A DNA stretch of 64,000 nt from CAZNXJ01 sp964577115 (lineage in GTDB: Bacteria; Planctomycetota; Planctomycetia; Pirellulales; Pirellulaceae). A program made the position numbers and the translations under genes. The stretch is taken from assembly GCA_964577115.1 (NCBI GenBank), contig CAZNXJ010000009.1, positions 1-64,000 of the forward strand, written 5' to 3'. Under the pieces are notes generated by a model, which did no database searches, had not been told where the DNA came from, and was given only the letters and a program-made list of their open reading frames with translations. Shown here piece by piece: positions 35,601-45,634 of this stretch (position 1 is its first letter; the number at the start of each line of letters is the position of its first letter).

Positions 35601-38600
35601 GCGGGCGACGCGGGTTCGGGGCCGAGTTGACGGAACAGCTCATCGACCGCATCACGCTGCGCCTCGTTCGTAGCGGCGAGCGTCGAGAGATATTCGGCAA
35701 ATTCATACACCCGTTCCAGCCGGAACCCGCGATTCACGAGCATGCTGTCGCCCAAGCGGGCGAGCTGCCCCGAACCGACCAGGTTGAAAAATGTCGCGCG
35801 ATCCCGGCCGCTCCGCGAGTACGTCGCCACTTGCTCGAAACCCGTAATGCGGTGCTGAAAGCTCGCGCCGATCAGCTCGGTGTACGCGAGGTGGCTCAGT
35901 AGCTGATCGTCGCCCGGCGAGTCGTAGAGGACGGCTTCGTCGCGGCCGCCCGCCGTGGCGTGTGCGACGACCGTGTGAAAGCCTTGAGCGACGTGCACAA
36001 ACCCGGGGCCGCTGAGCGTGCTCGTACCGGGCACGGCGACAAAGCGATCGTCGCTCGCGGAATCCCAGAACTCGGCCGTGTCGCGCCCTGTGGTGGCGTA
36101 GGAATACGTGCGAGAAAAACCATGCGCGGTGCTCAGACTATCTGGTGTTGCGATGGAAACTCCGTCGGGACGCACGGTGAGTCGATCGTCGGTTGCCGCG
36201 TCGTAGAGATACGCGACGTCGTCGCCGCCCGACGAGCTGCCGACCACGACGTCGAAGCCTCGTGCGAAGTTGTAGAACCCGGCTCCATGCAGGTACGCGT
36301 ACTGCGGGCGTGCGTAAAAGCGGTCGGCTCCCGCCGAATCAAACAATTCCGCGTGATCGTGGCCCGTCGAAGCATAGACGTTCACGCGACTGAAGCCGTG
36401 GGCTTCGATTGTGTAGCGGCTGCCGGTCAGCACGCTGTGTGTCGAGTAGCTTTGTAGCAGGTCGTCGCCGGGTGAATCGTACACCAGCGCCAGGTCTCGC
36501 CCACCGGCGGTACTGCGAGCAACTACACGTTCAAAGCCTCGAGCCGAAACATGGTAGCTGCTCCCCTCGAGCGTCGCTGTGTCGGGGCTCGCGGTAAACC
36601 GGTCATCGCCGGCTGTATCAGCGAAGTGCACCACGTCGATTCCGCCCGCTGTGGCGAACGAATCGACGCGGTGAAATCCCACGGCTTCGGCGATGTAATG
36701 GTCGCCCTGAACAAGCGTCGTGGTCGCGCTCGTCGTCACGACATCATCGCCGGCCGAGTCGTACAGCGCAGCGCGATCGTCGCCGCCGGTTCCCGCCGTC
36801 GCGTGCACCTCTGTGAAGCCCGTCACCCGAAAGGCGACTTCCGCCGTGTCGAATGTGGCGGACTGCGGGCGGATCGTCAGCCGATCCGTTCCGGCCGAAC
36901 CGTACAGCCGTGCCACGTCGTGACCGCCTTGAGCCGAAACGTGGATGGAGTCAAAGCCGCGCGTTTCCGCGCGGAATCCGGCCGCTTGCAGGATGCTGCG
37001 AGCGGCCTCGCCGGTGAACTGATCATTGCCCGCCGACCCGGCGAAATGCGCCGTGTCGAACCCGCGGCTCGCCACGGCAACGACCGACTGGAATCCTTGG
37101 AGGTGATGCTGGTAGCCGTCGCCACGCAGCGCGACGCTTCCCGGCGTGAACGAGAATACGTCATTTCCCGCCGAGTCGTACAAGGTCGCGGTGCCCGCAC
37201 CCCGGACGAGCTGAAATTGGACGTCCTCGGCACCTGCCACGGCCACTTCGCGGCGGCCGAACTTCAGCAGCGAGTGCCCCACGTGCATTTCCGCCGTGGA
37301 GGCTCCGCCGGCATCGTGAACGATACGTACCTGGTCGTGACCGCCGCCGGCTTCCACCCGAACCCGGATCGCTTCGGTGGTGTCGAGCTGGTACTGAATG
37401 CCGTTGACGCGGAGAGCACCGCTCGAGGTGGTGTATTCGAATACGTCGTCGCCCTCGGTGCCGTACACGGTTACCGAAGTTCCATCGATCGCGACCAGGT
37501 TGCTCAGGTAGAGCTCGACATCGCGATTTGAGCCCGACAGTCGCAGCAGGAATTGCTCGCCCGCCTGGGCGCGTACATCGACGCGTGTGCCTGCGCCGGG
37601 TGCCGAACGGGAGAGCAATCGGCCTTCTACGTTGTAAATCTCGAGCTGCACATTGCCGCGGCTGGCCGCGTACTGCGCGGTGACGGTCAGTAGTCCGTCG
37701 CGTGATGCCGTGATCTGGTACTGGTGGCTGAGGACGCTCGCATCCTGGCCGCTCATCCACTTGTGTTCCACGGTCCCCCAGTCGATGGTCTGAATGGCCG
37801 TTTCAAACTGGCTGGCGATCGAATAGTGACCGATTCCGTCGGTGGTCGCGATGGAGAACGAATACGTTTGACCGGCCTGTACGGCGAAGGTGACCGTGCC
37901 GTCGGTCATTGATGCCGTCGCACCGTAGAGCGTGAAGCGGGGGTTCAGCGCGCCGCTCGTTTCGAGCTGGAGCGTGACGGTGCCGCTGACGTCGGCACGG
38001 AACGTGAAGAAGTCGACGTCGTGCAGCGAGCTGATGGAGCCGCTCAGCGATCCACCCGCGAGATTGGTGAAATGGTAAGCGGTGTCGAGCGTCGAACCGT
38101 AATCGTCGACGCCGAGCAGCACGTCGATGGCGCGCTGCAAGTTGACGCGATGGTAATGGCTGCTCGTCAGCGCGTCGTAAATGACGTCGGCCGTCGAACG
38201 GAGATGATCATAGATCGCGTCTTGCGTGATGTTCTGGAGGCCGACGAACTGCATCGCTTCGCGCACGAGGACCGCGGCACCGGCCACGTAGGGCGTCGCC
38301 ATGCTGGTCCCCGATGCCGACCCGAAATCGTTCGGCACTCCGTCCACGCCGTAAATATGGTCCGGCACGGTGCTCGTGATGGACTCGCCGGGCGCCGCAA
38401 GCACGCGGGAATTCCGCTGGCTGAAGGAGCTTAATTGTCCCGTCCGCGAGACGCTGGCCACCGGCACAACGTACGAGCTGGCGGCGGGATAGCTGAGCCC
38501 CGGGGTCCGGTACTGCTGAAAACTGTTGCCCGCCGCGACGGCAATGAAGATACCGTCGGCTTCGAGCTGGGCCAGCTCGTCTTCGATCATCGACCAGCCC

Positions 38601-39193
38601 GGAACTCGGTTCGCATTCCAGTCGGTACCGAGCGATAGGTTGACGACGGTGATCGGATTTTCAAACGCGTTGCGATGGTGGTGCACCCACTGGAGCGCTT
38701 TTTCGACCCACTCGAAGTACCCCGCGCCTTGATCGTTAAACACGCGCAGAGCCACCAGGTCGACGTCCGGCGCGACGCCGGGATGCCGCGCGTCGTCGCT
38801 GGCGATGATCCCGGCGACGTGGGTTCCATGAAATCCCGCCGGTCCGTCGTCGTAGGGATTCGCGTCGTTTTCCTCGGTGAAATCCCACCCGCCGACGACG
38901 CGATAGCCCTCGCCGAAGCCCCGGCCGAGCGCGTAATGATCCCAAGCGATGCCGCTATCTATGACGGCGACCGTCTGGCCCGTTCCCCGCAGTCCATACG
39001 TACTGCGTACGTAATTCACGCTGTCCGCAGCCCACCCGCTCACCCACTCGGCCACCGGGCCGGCGAAATGCTGGAGCGGCGGGGCCTCGAAGCCGTCCAG
39101 ATAGAAGTCGGCGACCGGCATGCCGCTCAGCACGATCCGCTGCTCGCAGCTCTCGAAAATCGCTCGACGTGTCGAAATCCCGAATCGGCCCAT
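35597..39193 (-). CDS. Secreted subtilisin-like peptidase with long tandem-repeat tail
   Basis: A 1,198-residue S8 peptidase. The N-terminus (RRAIFESCEQRIVLSG) resembles the planctomycete export motif related to LEPRxLLA. The catalytic triad is intact: Asp79 (VIDSG), His122 (HGTHVAG), Ser297 (GTSMATP). A PPC-like beta domain follows (about 370-450), then further beta domains, then about ten repeats of 46-47 residues. Such a protein is probably secreted or displayed and degrades extracellular protein; the tail may fix it to the surface or to a ligand. GAGGAGG precedes the ATG by about 6 bases. It ends in the four bases shared with fabH. Confidence 0.88.
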   Translation of the reverse strand: MGRFGISTRRAIFESCEQRIVLSGMPVADFYLDGFEAPPLQHFAGPVAEWVSGWAADSVNYVRSTYGLRGTGQTVAVIDSGIAWDHYALGRGFGEGYRVVGGWDFTEENDANPYDDGPAGFHGTHVAGIIASDDARHPGVAPDVDLVALRVFNDQGAGYFEWVEKALQWVHHHRNAFENPITVVNLSLGTDWNANRVPGWSMIEDELAQLEADGIFIAVAAGNSFQQYRTPGLSYPAASSYVVPVASVSRTGQLSSFSQRNSRVLAAPGESITSTVPDHIYGVDGVPNDFGSASGTSMATPYVAGAAVLVREAMQFVGLQNITQDAIYDHLRSTADVIYDALTSSHYHRVNLQRAIDVLLGVDDYGSTLDTAYHFTNLAGGSLSGSISSLHDVDFFTFRADVSGTVTLQLETSGALNPRFTLYGATASMTDGTVTFAVQAGQTYSFSIATTDGIGHYSIASQFETAIQTIDWGTVEHKWMSGQDASVLSHQYQITASRDGLLTVTAQYAASRGNVQLEIYNVEGRLLSRSAPGAGTRVDVRAQAGEQFLLRLSGSNRDVELYLSNLVAIDGTSVTVYGTEGDDVFEYTTSSGALRVNGIQYQLDTTEAIRVRVEAGGGHDQVRIVHDAGGASTAEMHVGHSLLKFGRREVAVAGAEDVQFQLVRGAGTATLYDSAGNDVFSFTPGSVALRGDGYQHHLQGFQSVVAVASRGFDTAHFAGSAGNDQFTGEAARSILQAAGFRAETRGFDSIHVSAQGGHDVARLYGSAGTDRLTIRPQSATFDTAEVAFRVTGFTEVHATAGTGGDDRAALYDSAGDDVVTTSATTTLVQGDHYIAEAVGFHRVDSFATAGGIDVVHFADTAGDDRFTASPDTATLEGSSYHVSARGFERVVARSTAGGRDLALVYDSPGDDLLQSYSTHSVLTGSRYTIEAHGFSRVNVYASTGHDHAELFDSAGADRFYARPQYAYLHGAGFYNFARGFDVVVGSSSGGDDVAYLYDAATDDRLTVRPDGVSIATPDSLSTAHGFSRTYSYATTGRDTAEFWDSASDDRFVAVPGTSTLSGPGFVHVAQGFHTVVAHATAGGRDEAVLYDSPGDDQLLSHLAYTELIGASFQHRITGFEQVATYSRSGRDRATFFNLVGSGQLARLGDSMLVNRGFRLERVYEFAEYLSTLAATNEAQRDAVDELFRQLGPEPASPA
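35795..37200 (-). repeat. About ten tandem 46-47-residue repeats in the subtilisin
   Basis: Residues about 665-1133 consist of degenerate tandem units, each with a core such as LYDSAGDDxF, a short strand, and a GF plus a Gly/Asp-rich end (for example AxGGxD). Unit boundaries are near every 138-141 bases. At least one earlier, more divergent unit seems present upstream (YGTEGDDVF). The regular Gly-Asp endings suggest stacked beta units, possibly calcium-binding like RTX or hemolysin repeats, but the motif is not the RTX nonapeptide. Confidence 0.75.
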
Positions 39194-39439
39194 GATGCCT
39201 CCTCAACCGGCGCAACTGGCAATCGAACTGCGCACGCCGAAGCGGGCGCTTATGGGGAGGGGGCAAGGCGGGAAACTCCGGCGAGCGGCGCTCGGCGGCG
39301 GGGGGAGCGTGGCGGCGGGCAGGCCGGCGCCACGGAGAACTATAGGTCGCACGGGCGAACCAGGGAGACACTGCGGCTCAGAGGGACCGCAACATGCCGT
39401 CTGGAGGCATAAGAGACGAAGCGCTTAACGGTTACGCCG

Positions 39440-40141
39440 ATGGAAGCGCGTCGAGAAGAGGTGCCGAGCGAGCCGGAATCGACAAGGGTTGACGAGCTGC
39501 AAAAAACTTATCGATTTCCGGCCCCTGCCGGTCCGAAAATGGTATCTGTTCTGGATTCGTTCAACCGGCGGCAAAGGAATGCGACGTTGAGTGAATGCAG
39601 CCTGCTGCGTTATTGCTATCTTGCCTACTTCTCCCAACCTGTAGGCGACCGGGCACTGTACCGTACACTGAGAAAACGGCGGTTTCAGTCGATCGTCGAG
39701 CTGGGGATTGGCCGTGCCGTCCGCACACAGCGGATGTTCGAGGTGCTGCGTACGGACAGCACCACCCCGACTCGCTATACGGGCATTGACTTGTTCGAAG
39801 CGCGGCCGCATGCCGGCTCGGGGTTCAAGCTCAAGGAAGCCCACCAGTGTCTGCGCGGACTTCCGGCTAAAGTGCAGCTCGTCCCCGGTGACCCGCATGG
39901 CGCGCTGAGCCGCGTGGCCAATACGCTGACCGGCACGGACCTGCTGCTGATCAGTGCCGATCAGGACGCGGAAAGCCTCGCCCGAGCCTGGTTCTACGTG
40001 CCGCGCATGCTCGCGCCGAACGCCTTGGTCCTCGTCGAACGCTCCGAAAGCGACGGTAAGACGCGCTACGAAACGCTGTCCATTGAACAGGTTAGCGCCT
40101 TGGCCGCCGCCCAGGCGAAAGCCGTTCGCCGCGCGGCGTAG
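39440..40141 (+). CDS. Class I SAM-methyltransferase-like protein
   Basis: A 233-residue protein. IVELGIGRAVRTQRM fits the first SAM-binding strand and loop, GIDLFEAR the second acidic strand, and ADQDAESLA the following turn. The N-terminal 60 residues are hydrophilic. No substrate-specific motif is visible, and the motif I loop is less Gly-rich than usual, so it could be a non-enzymatic relative. It converges with the UDP-sugar dehydrogenase, 22 bases apart. Confidence 0.6.
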   Translation: MEARREEVPSEPESTRVDELQKTYRFPAPAGPKMVSVLDSFNRRQRNATLSECSLLRYCYLAYFSQPVGDRALYRTLRKRRFQSIVELGIGRAVRTQRMFEVLRTDSTTPTRYTGIDLFEARPHAGSGFKLKEAHQCLRGLPAKVQLVPGDPHGALSRVANTLTGTDLLLISADQDAESLARAWFYVPRMLAPNALVLVERSESDGKTRYETLSIEQVSALAAAQAKAVRRAA

Positions 40142-40163
40142 TAGCCGAGTGCCTCAAGACGGC

Positions 40164-41507
40164 TCACGCCTTGCGAATCTTTTCGCGGCCGACCTTCACG
40201 TTCTTGGTGGCATTGCGCGTGTCGACGACCAGCCGAGCGTAGCGGACGATCATGTCCCAGTCGTACGCCGAATGGTCGGTCGCGATCAGGATGCAATCCT
40301 GCGCCGCAATCCACTCGGGGGTAAGGTCTTCGCTCGCTAGACGCGGCACATCGTAGTGGCGCATCGAGGGCAACTGCGGAACGTGGGGGTCGTTGTAGCT
40401 GAGCACGGCTCCGCGCTGTAGGAGGAGCTCCATGAGCTTGAACGAAGGGCTTTCGCGCGGGTCGTCGACATCCTTTTTATAGGCGACACCGAGCAGACCG
40501 ATCTTGCTGCCGCGCACCGGCTTGCCGACGTCGTTCAGCGCTTCGGCCAGCCGCTGCACAACGTAAAGCGGCATGCTCGTGTTGATCTCGCCCGCGAGCT
40601 CGATGAATCGCGTCTGCAACTCGTTCTTCCGGGCGATCCAACTGAGATAGAACGGGTCGATCGGGATGCAGTGACCACCGAGCCCCGGTCCGGGATAAAA
40701 CGCCTGAAAACCGAACGGCTTCGTCTTCGCGGCTTCGATGACGTCCCAAATGTCGATGCCCATGCGGTCGAAGAGCACCTTCAGTTCGTTGACCATCGCG
40801 ATGTTCACCGAACGGTAGGTGTTTTCGAGAATCTTGCACGCCTCGGCCACCTCGCAGCTTGCCACGGGCACCGTCTGAACGACCGCCTGGCCGTATAAAT
40901 CGAGCGCCAGCTCGAGGCTTGGCTGGTCCATGCCACCGACCACCTTCGGAATCCGGCTCGCCGAAAAATCCGGATTTCCCGGATCTTCACGTTCGGGGCT
41001 GTACGCCAGGAAGTAGTCTTTCCCGAGCTGTAGACCGGTGGCCGCGAGGATCGGCTGTACGATGTCGCGCGTCGTGCCGGGATACGTGGTGCTTTCGAGC
41101 ACGACGAGCTGCCCGGGCCGCAGGGTTTCGGCGATGTACCGCGCCGTCGATTCGATGTACGAGGTGTCCGGATCGCGACTGTCGCTCAGCGGCGTCGGGA
41201 CGCAGATCAGGATGGCATCGGCCTCGGCGAGCCGCCGCATGTCCGATGTCGGATCGAAGGTCTCGTTCTTGACGCACTCGCCGATCCATTCGGAGGGGAT
41301 GTGCTTGATGTAGCTTTGGCCGGCGCGCAGCTTTTGGACCTTGGACGCGTCCACGTCGAAGCCCAGCGTGCGGAAACCGCCCCGAATGTAGGCCTGAATG
41401 AGCGGCAGGCCGACGTAGCCGAGCCCGACGATGCCGACGCGGGCCGTCTTCTGTTGGATGGCGGTACGCAGCGCGGAAAACGTGTCGATCATGACGGATG
41501 CGGACAT
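40164..41507 (-). CDS. Nucleotide-sugar dehydrogenase (UDP-GlcNAc/UDP-ManNAc type)
   Basis: A 447-residue enzyme of the UDP-glucose/GDP-mannose dehydrogenase family. The NAD site is VGIVGLGYVGLPL; the catalytic Cys280 is in GPGLGGHCIPIDP. Other family motifs are ESTTYPGTT and SPERED. The pattern is closer to WbpA-type UDP-N-acetyl-hexosamine dehydrogenases than to UDP-glucose dehydrogenase. It oxidises C6 to a uronic acid in two NAD-dependent steps, for surface polysaccharide or lipopolysaccharide. It is divergent from glmS, whose product makes the UDP-GlcNAc precursor. Confidence 0.87.
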   Translation of the reverse strand: MSASVMIDTFSALRTAIQQKTARVGIVGLGYVGLPLIQAYIRGGFRTLGFDVDASKVQKLRAGQSYIKHIPSEWIGECVKNETFDPTSDMRRLAEADAILICVPTPLSDSRDPDTSYIESTARYIAETLRPGQLVVLESTTYPGTTRDIVQPILAATGLQLGKDYFLAYSPEREDPGNPDFSASRIPKVVGGMDQPSLELALDLYGQAVVQTVPVASCEVAEACKILENTYRSVNIAMVNELKVLFDRMGIDIWDVIEAAKTKPFGFQAFYPGPGLGGHCIPIDPFYLSWIARKNELQTRFIELAGEINTSMPLYVVQRLAEALNDVGKPVRGSKIGLLGVAYKKDVDDPRESPSFKLMELLLQRGAVLSYNDPHVPQLPSMRHYDVPRLASEDLTPEWIAAQDCILIATDHSAYDWDMIVRYARLVVDTRNATKNVKVGREKIRKA

Positions 41508-41839
41508 GGTGCGCAGTACACTCGTAAAAGGGATTGCACGAACGGTAACAACTTAAGCACGCCCCGGGACAAATTCGGGCCGAGCCGCAGCGGAATGCGT
41601 GATACGTGGATCGACTTGGCAAAATATAGTTGGCTTAGACGCCAAATACGTACTTTCGCTTTGGGTCGATCGCTTCATTGTAGAACAGATTCGACTTCCC
41701 GTCGCGAAGGGACCCACCTGCTGTCGGGTATTGACCTGAGGCGATCATTCCTTACCAATTGATCACTTCAGCAACAGCGGGTTCAGCGTCAGTTCTCATC
41801 TTTGCAGTCTTTGCAGCGGGCGCGACAGGAGTAACTCGC
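41508..41839. other. Divergent region upstream of glmS
   Basis: About 330 bases between wbpA-type dehydrogenase and glmS. It contains a TTGGC/GCCAA inverted repeat, a good TATAGT and a TTGACC. No gene and no glmS-ribozyme-like structure is apparent. Confidence 0.45.
41616..41645. promoter_or_regulatory. TTGGC repeats and TATAGT box between the two sugar-nucleotide genes
   Basis: TTGGC occurs at 41616-41620 and 41630-41634, and its complement GCCAA at 41641-41645, so the last two form an inverted repeat with a 6-base loop. A TATAGT at 41625-41630 is a fair -10 element. The overlap of symmetry and -10 suggests a repressor site, but no partner -35 is clear. Confidence 0.3.
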
Positions 41840-43711
41840 ATGTGCGGTATCGTCGGCTATGTAGGACCTCGACGAACTGTCGACGTTCTGATCGAGGGCC
41901 TGCGACGGCTCGAATATCGTGGCTACGACAGTGCGGGAGTGGCCACGATCACCGCGGATCGCCGCTTCGGGCTCGTCAAAGCCGCCGGGCGTCTCGAAAA
42001 CCTCGAACAGGCGCTGCGCAGCGAATCGCTCACCGGCCAGGCGGGCATCGGACATACGCGTTGGGCCACGCATGGTGCGGCGACTGCCCAGAATGCCCAC
42101 CCTCACATCGGCGGCAACCAGGTTGTCGCGCTGGCGCATAACGGCGTGATTGAAAATTTCGAGTCGCTCCGCTCGGCGCTCGAATGTGAAGGGTTTCGCT
42201 TCCGCTCGGAAACCGACAGCGAAGTCATAGCCCACCTGGTCAGCATGATGGTCGAGAAGCAGCTGGCGCAATGCGTGGGCAAGAAAGCATCCCCGCGCGA
42301 AGTGTTGATCCCCGCCGTCAGCGCTGCCTTGGCGCAGCTGCGAGGTACCTATGGGCTGGTGATTCTGTTTCGCGATTATCCGGACTGCCTGATCGCTGCG
42401 CGCTGCGGTAGCCCGCTCGTCATCGGCATTGGAAGTGGCGAGCATTTTGTGGGGAGCGACGCGTCAACGCTCGTCGGCTACACCGAAAAAATCGTCTATA
42501 TGTCGGACCATCAGATCGCCTTGCTGACGGCGGACAAAATGCACCTGACGCATCGCGAGCGGGGACATGTACAGCCAACAATCGAGACGCTCGAGCTGAC
42601 AGCCGATCGCGTCACGACCGAAGGCTATCCCCATTTCATGCTCAAAGAAATCTTCGAACAGCCGGAAACCATTCGCAATGCGATGCGAGGGCGGCTAAGC
42701 GACGAGGATGCGACGGCCGTGTTCGGGGGCCTGAATCTCAAGACGCAGCAGCTTCGCGGCATCAACCGCATCTTGCTGACTGCGTGCGGCACCAGCTGGC
42801 ATGCGGCCCTGTTGGGGGAATACCTGATCGAAGAGCTGGCGCGGATTCCGGTCGAAGTCGAATATGCGAGCGAACTGCGGTATCGAAATCCGCCGGTGGA
42901 TAGCAATACGCTCGTATTTGCGATTACGCAGAGTGGCGAGACGGCGGATACGCTGGCTGCGCTCCGCGAAATGAAACGCAAAGGCCATTCCACGCTCGCC
43001 ATCTGCAATGTCGTCGGCAGCAGTATCGCGCAGGAGGCGGACGGCGGAGTATTCCTGCATGCCGGCCCGGAAATTGGGGTCGCATCAACGAAGGCTTATA
43101 CGTCGCAATGCGTCGTACTCCTGCTGCTCGCCTTATACTTCGGCCGGCTGCGGCATTTGAGCTATGAGGCGGGGCGACGCATTATCCAATCGCTGCGTGA
43201 ACTCCCCGATCAGGTGGAAAAGGCGCTCGAGCTGAACGACCGCGTGCGGCAAATCGCGGAACGCTACTATCAATGCGATAACTTTTTGTATCTCGGCCGG
43301 CACTTCAATTTCCCCACGGCACTCGAGGGGGCCTTAAAGCTCAAAGAGATCAGCTACATCCATGCCGAAGGCTATCCGGCGGCGGAGATGAAGCATGGTC
43401 CGATCGCGCTGGTGGACGAGAAGACGCCGAGCGTCTTTATTACGCCGCGCGGCTGGATCTACGAAAAAGTGCTGGCGAACATGCAGGAAGTGAAGGCGCG
43501 CGGTGGGCCGATCATCGCCATCAGCACGGACGACGACGGCCAGACAGCTCGGCTGGCCGACGAAATCATTCCCGTGCCGGTGGTGGACGAGTGCTTGCAG
43601 CCCATCATTAGCGTCATCCCGCTTCAGCTATTGGCCTATCACATCGCTGTGCTCCGCGGCTGCGACGTCGACAAGCCGCGAAATCTGGCAAAGAGTGTGA
43701 CCGTCGAGTAA
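41840..43711 (+). CDS. glmS: Glutamine-fructose-6-phosphate aminotransferase
   Basis: A 623-residue enzyme that makes glucosamine-6-phosphate from fructose-6-phosphate and glutamine, the first step to UDP-GlcNAc. The mature N-terminus is the catalytic Cys of the glutaminase (MCGIVGYVG), which fixes the start at 41840 (AGGAG about 9 bases upstream). Typical glutaminase motifs are GIGHTRWATHG and HNGVIENF. Two SIS domains follow (ACGTSWHAAL; ITQSGETADTLAAL; GRHFNFPTALEGALKLKE), and the C-terminus ends KPRNLAKSVTVE. Length and motifs are normal. Confidence 0.96.
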   Translation: MCGIVGYVGPRRTVDVLIEGLRRLEYRGYDSAGVATITADRRFGLVKAAGRLENLEQALRSESLTGQAGIGHTRWATHGAATAQNAHPHIGGNQVVALAHNGVIENFESLRSALECEGFRFRSETDSEVIAHLVSMMVEKQLAQCVGKKASPREVLIPAVSAALAQLRGTYGLVILFRDYPDCLIAARCGSPLVIGIGSGEHFVGSDASTLVGYTEKIVYMSDHQIALLTADKMHLTHRERGHVQPTIETLELTADRVTTEGYPHFMLKEIFEQPETIRNAMRGRLSDEDATAVFGGLNLKTQQLRGINRILLTACGTSWHAALLGEYLIEELARIPVEVEYASELRYRNPPVDSNTLVFAITQSGETADTLAALREMKRKGHSTLAICNVVGSSIAQEADGGVFLHAGPEIGVASTKAYTSQCVVLLLLALYFGRLRHLSYEAGRRIIQSLRELPDQVEKALELNDRVRQIAERYYQCDNFLYLGRHFNFPTALEGALKLKEISYIHAEGYPAAEMKHGPIALVDEKTPSVFITPRGWIYEKVLANMQEVKARGGPIIAISTDDDGQTARLADEIIPVPVVDECLQPIISVIPLQLLAYHIAVLRGCDVDKPRNLAKSVTVE

Positions 43712-43811
43712 CGCCCTTGGATTCGCATCCGAACGCTCGGGGTGCCTCGCGGTCCTGTCGTGCCGCCGCCACGTCCTGTTCGGATGCCCTACTTTGTGGA
43801 GGATGTGACCC

Positions 43812-44021
43812 ATGTCCGAAATGAAACTCAGCTACAATGCTCGCAAAGCGCTGTCGGTACATATCGGCGAGTCGGCGGGAAACGAACTGGCGGACTTGCT
43901 GAACCGCATGGCCCGGCGCATCGAGGAACTAGAACGCTCAAAAGTTAATGTGACTCAGATCGCACCGAACAACGAGCTGAACTTGCTGCATCGCAGCGCC
44001 CGCGTGGAACTCGATCTGTAG
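43812..44021 (+). CDS. Small conserved-looking hypothetical protein
   Basis: A 69-residue protein, not recognised. It has a helical, charged middle (ADLLNRMARRIEELERSKV) that could form a short coiled coil. GTGGAGG about 9 bases before the ATG gives a good translation signal. It lies 100 bases behind glmS and may be co-transcribed. The small size and strong ribosome binding site favour a real gene. Confidence 0.65.
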   Translation: MSEMKLSYNARKALSVHIGESAGNELADLLNRMARRIEELERSKVNVTQIAPNNELNLLHRSARVELDL

Positions 44022-44182
44022 TCCACCCGCCACGTTCGCCGTCACTGCGGAAAGAGGCTTTCTTACGTAGGTGATGGCAGCCACGCGTGCCCGAGGAGCT
44101 CGCCGGCGCGCGGTGCTTGTACCACGGCGAGCAAGTCAGCCCACGTCGAAGGGCGGTCGAGGAGTCCTGGAAAGTCGTATCG

Positions 44183-45193
44183 ATGGCACGTGTTTTGGTC
44201 ACAGGAGTGGCAGGGTTTATCGGGTTTCATCTCACGCGCCGGTTGCTGGACCGGGGAGATGAGGTGATCGGAGTCGATAACGTCAACGACTATTACGACG
44301 TGAGGCTGAAACGCGACCGGCTGGCGCAGCTGTCCGGTCATGAGCGATTTCGGTTCGAAGAGCTGGATGTCGCGGACCGAGCGGCCATGTCACGTCTCTT
44401 TGCGGACGTGGCCGCTCCGACCGTCATCCATCTGGCCGCGCAGGCGGGCGTCCGCTATTCGCTGACGAACCCGCATGCTTATGTCGACAGCAACCTCGTC
44501 GGCTTCGTGAATATCCTCGAAGGTTGCCGTCACTCGGGTTGCCGCCATCTGGTGTACGCGTCATCCAGTTCGGTCTATGGCGCCAATACGCAAATGCCCT
44601 TCTCGGTCCACGACAACGTGGACCATCCCGTCAGCTTATATGCGGCCACGAAGAAGGCCAACGAGCTGATGGCGCATACGTATAGCCATCTCTACGAACT
44701 GCCGACGACGGGACTGCGGTTCTTTACCGTGTATGGCCCTTGGGGCCGTCCCGATATGGCCCTGTTTCTGTTTACGAAAGCGATCCTCGAGAACCGCCCG
44801 ATCGATGTCTACAATCACGGCAAGATGCGCCGCGATTTCACGTACATCGACGACATCGTGGAAGGCATCGTGCGCGTGGCCGATCGGCCTGCACCGCCGA
44901 ACCGCGAGTGGAACAGCGACCGGCCGGACCCGGGGACGAGCCGCGCGCCATACCGGGTGTACAACATCGGCAATCATCAGCCCGTCGAGCTCGAGTACTT
45001 CATCGACGTGCTTGAAGATGCTCTTGGCCGCAAGGCGGTCCGCAATCTTTTGCCCATTCAGCCGGGCGACGTCCCCGCGACCTATGCCGACGTCGAAGAT
45101 CTGAAACGCGACGTCGGTTTCCATCCGGCCACGCCGATCGAAGAAGGGATCCGCCGCTTCGTCCAGTGGTATCGCGAGTACTATCGCGTCTGA
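44183..45193 (+). CDS. NAD-dependent epimerase, UDP-glucuronate 4-epimerase type
   Basis: A 336-residue short-chain dehydrogenase-type epimerase. The N-terminal [10 protein letters not shown] binds [20 protein letters not shown] is the typical start of UDP-glucuronate 4-epimerases; Tyr153 and Lys157 in YAATK form the catalytic pair; [14 protein letters not shown] and [13 protein letters not shown] are family motifs. It converts UDP-glucuronate to UDP-galacturonate, a precursor of acidic surface polysaccharides. The start at 44183 is chosen because it begins directly with the Rossmann strand. Confidence 0.88.
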   Translation: MARVLVTGVAGFIGFHLTRRLLDRGDEVIGVDNVNDYYDVRLKRDRLAQLSGHERFRFEELDVADRAAMSRLFADVAAPTVIHLAAQAGVRYSLTNPHAYVDSNLVGFVNILEGCRHSGCRHLVYASSSSVYGANTQMPFSVHDNVDHPVSLYAATKKANELMAHTYSHLYELPTTGLRFFTVYGPWGRPDMALFLFTKAILENRPIDVYNHGKMRRDFTYIDDIVEGIVRVADRPAPPNREWNSDRPDPGTSRAPYRVYNIGNHQPVELEYFIDVLEDALGRKAVRNLLPIQPGDVPATYADVEDLKRDVGFHPATPIEEGIRRFVQWYREYYRV

Positions 45194-45634
45194 TAGCGGC
45201 CGTCCGGTGGCTCGTATGCGGGATGCTGGAAGTGTGCGCGCGTGCTCGGCGTGCGCTCGGCATTCACTGGCCGCAGCCCAAGTGTTCTGCTGCGGCTCGG
45301 TGTACCTAACTGCGCGTTGCGCCCCGGTGCCCACGCGTCCTGGAGGTGTTTGGTCCCCTGCGGCGGCGTGCGCGCTCTTAACGCGAGCGAAGGGAGCCGG
45401 TCGCGGCCTTGTGGGGGCGTCGCCGAGACGTGCCGGGGATCCTCGAAGCGAGCTGGCCGGCGAAACCCTTTCTCGCAGGCTGCGGGATCGCTATGGTTAT
45501 AGAAATCGTGTGTGTACTCGGCGGCGCAATTTTCTCAAGAACCTCGGCCCCCGCATCTTCGTCTACGCTCAACAAGGAAACCCGTCGCCGCCGTCAACGT
45601 TCATCCGTCCGCCTCCATCCTTCCGACTTCTCCC
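45194..45634. other. Intergenic region before the kinase gene
   Basis: About 440 bases with no supported gene. Several open frames run through with biased, low-quality content, including one that continues in frame into the kinase; its extra N-terminus is not convincing. Confidence 0.4.

Noticed and set aside
41508..41839. glmS ribozyme upstream of glmS
   Set aside because: No recognisable ribozyme core; the ribozyme is mainly a Gram-positive feature and the leader is different.
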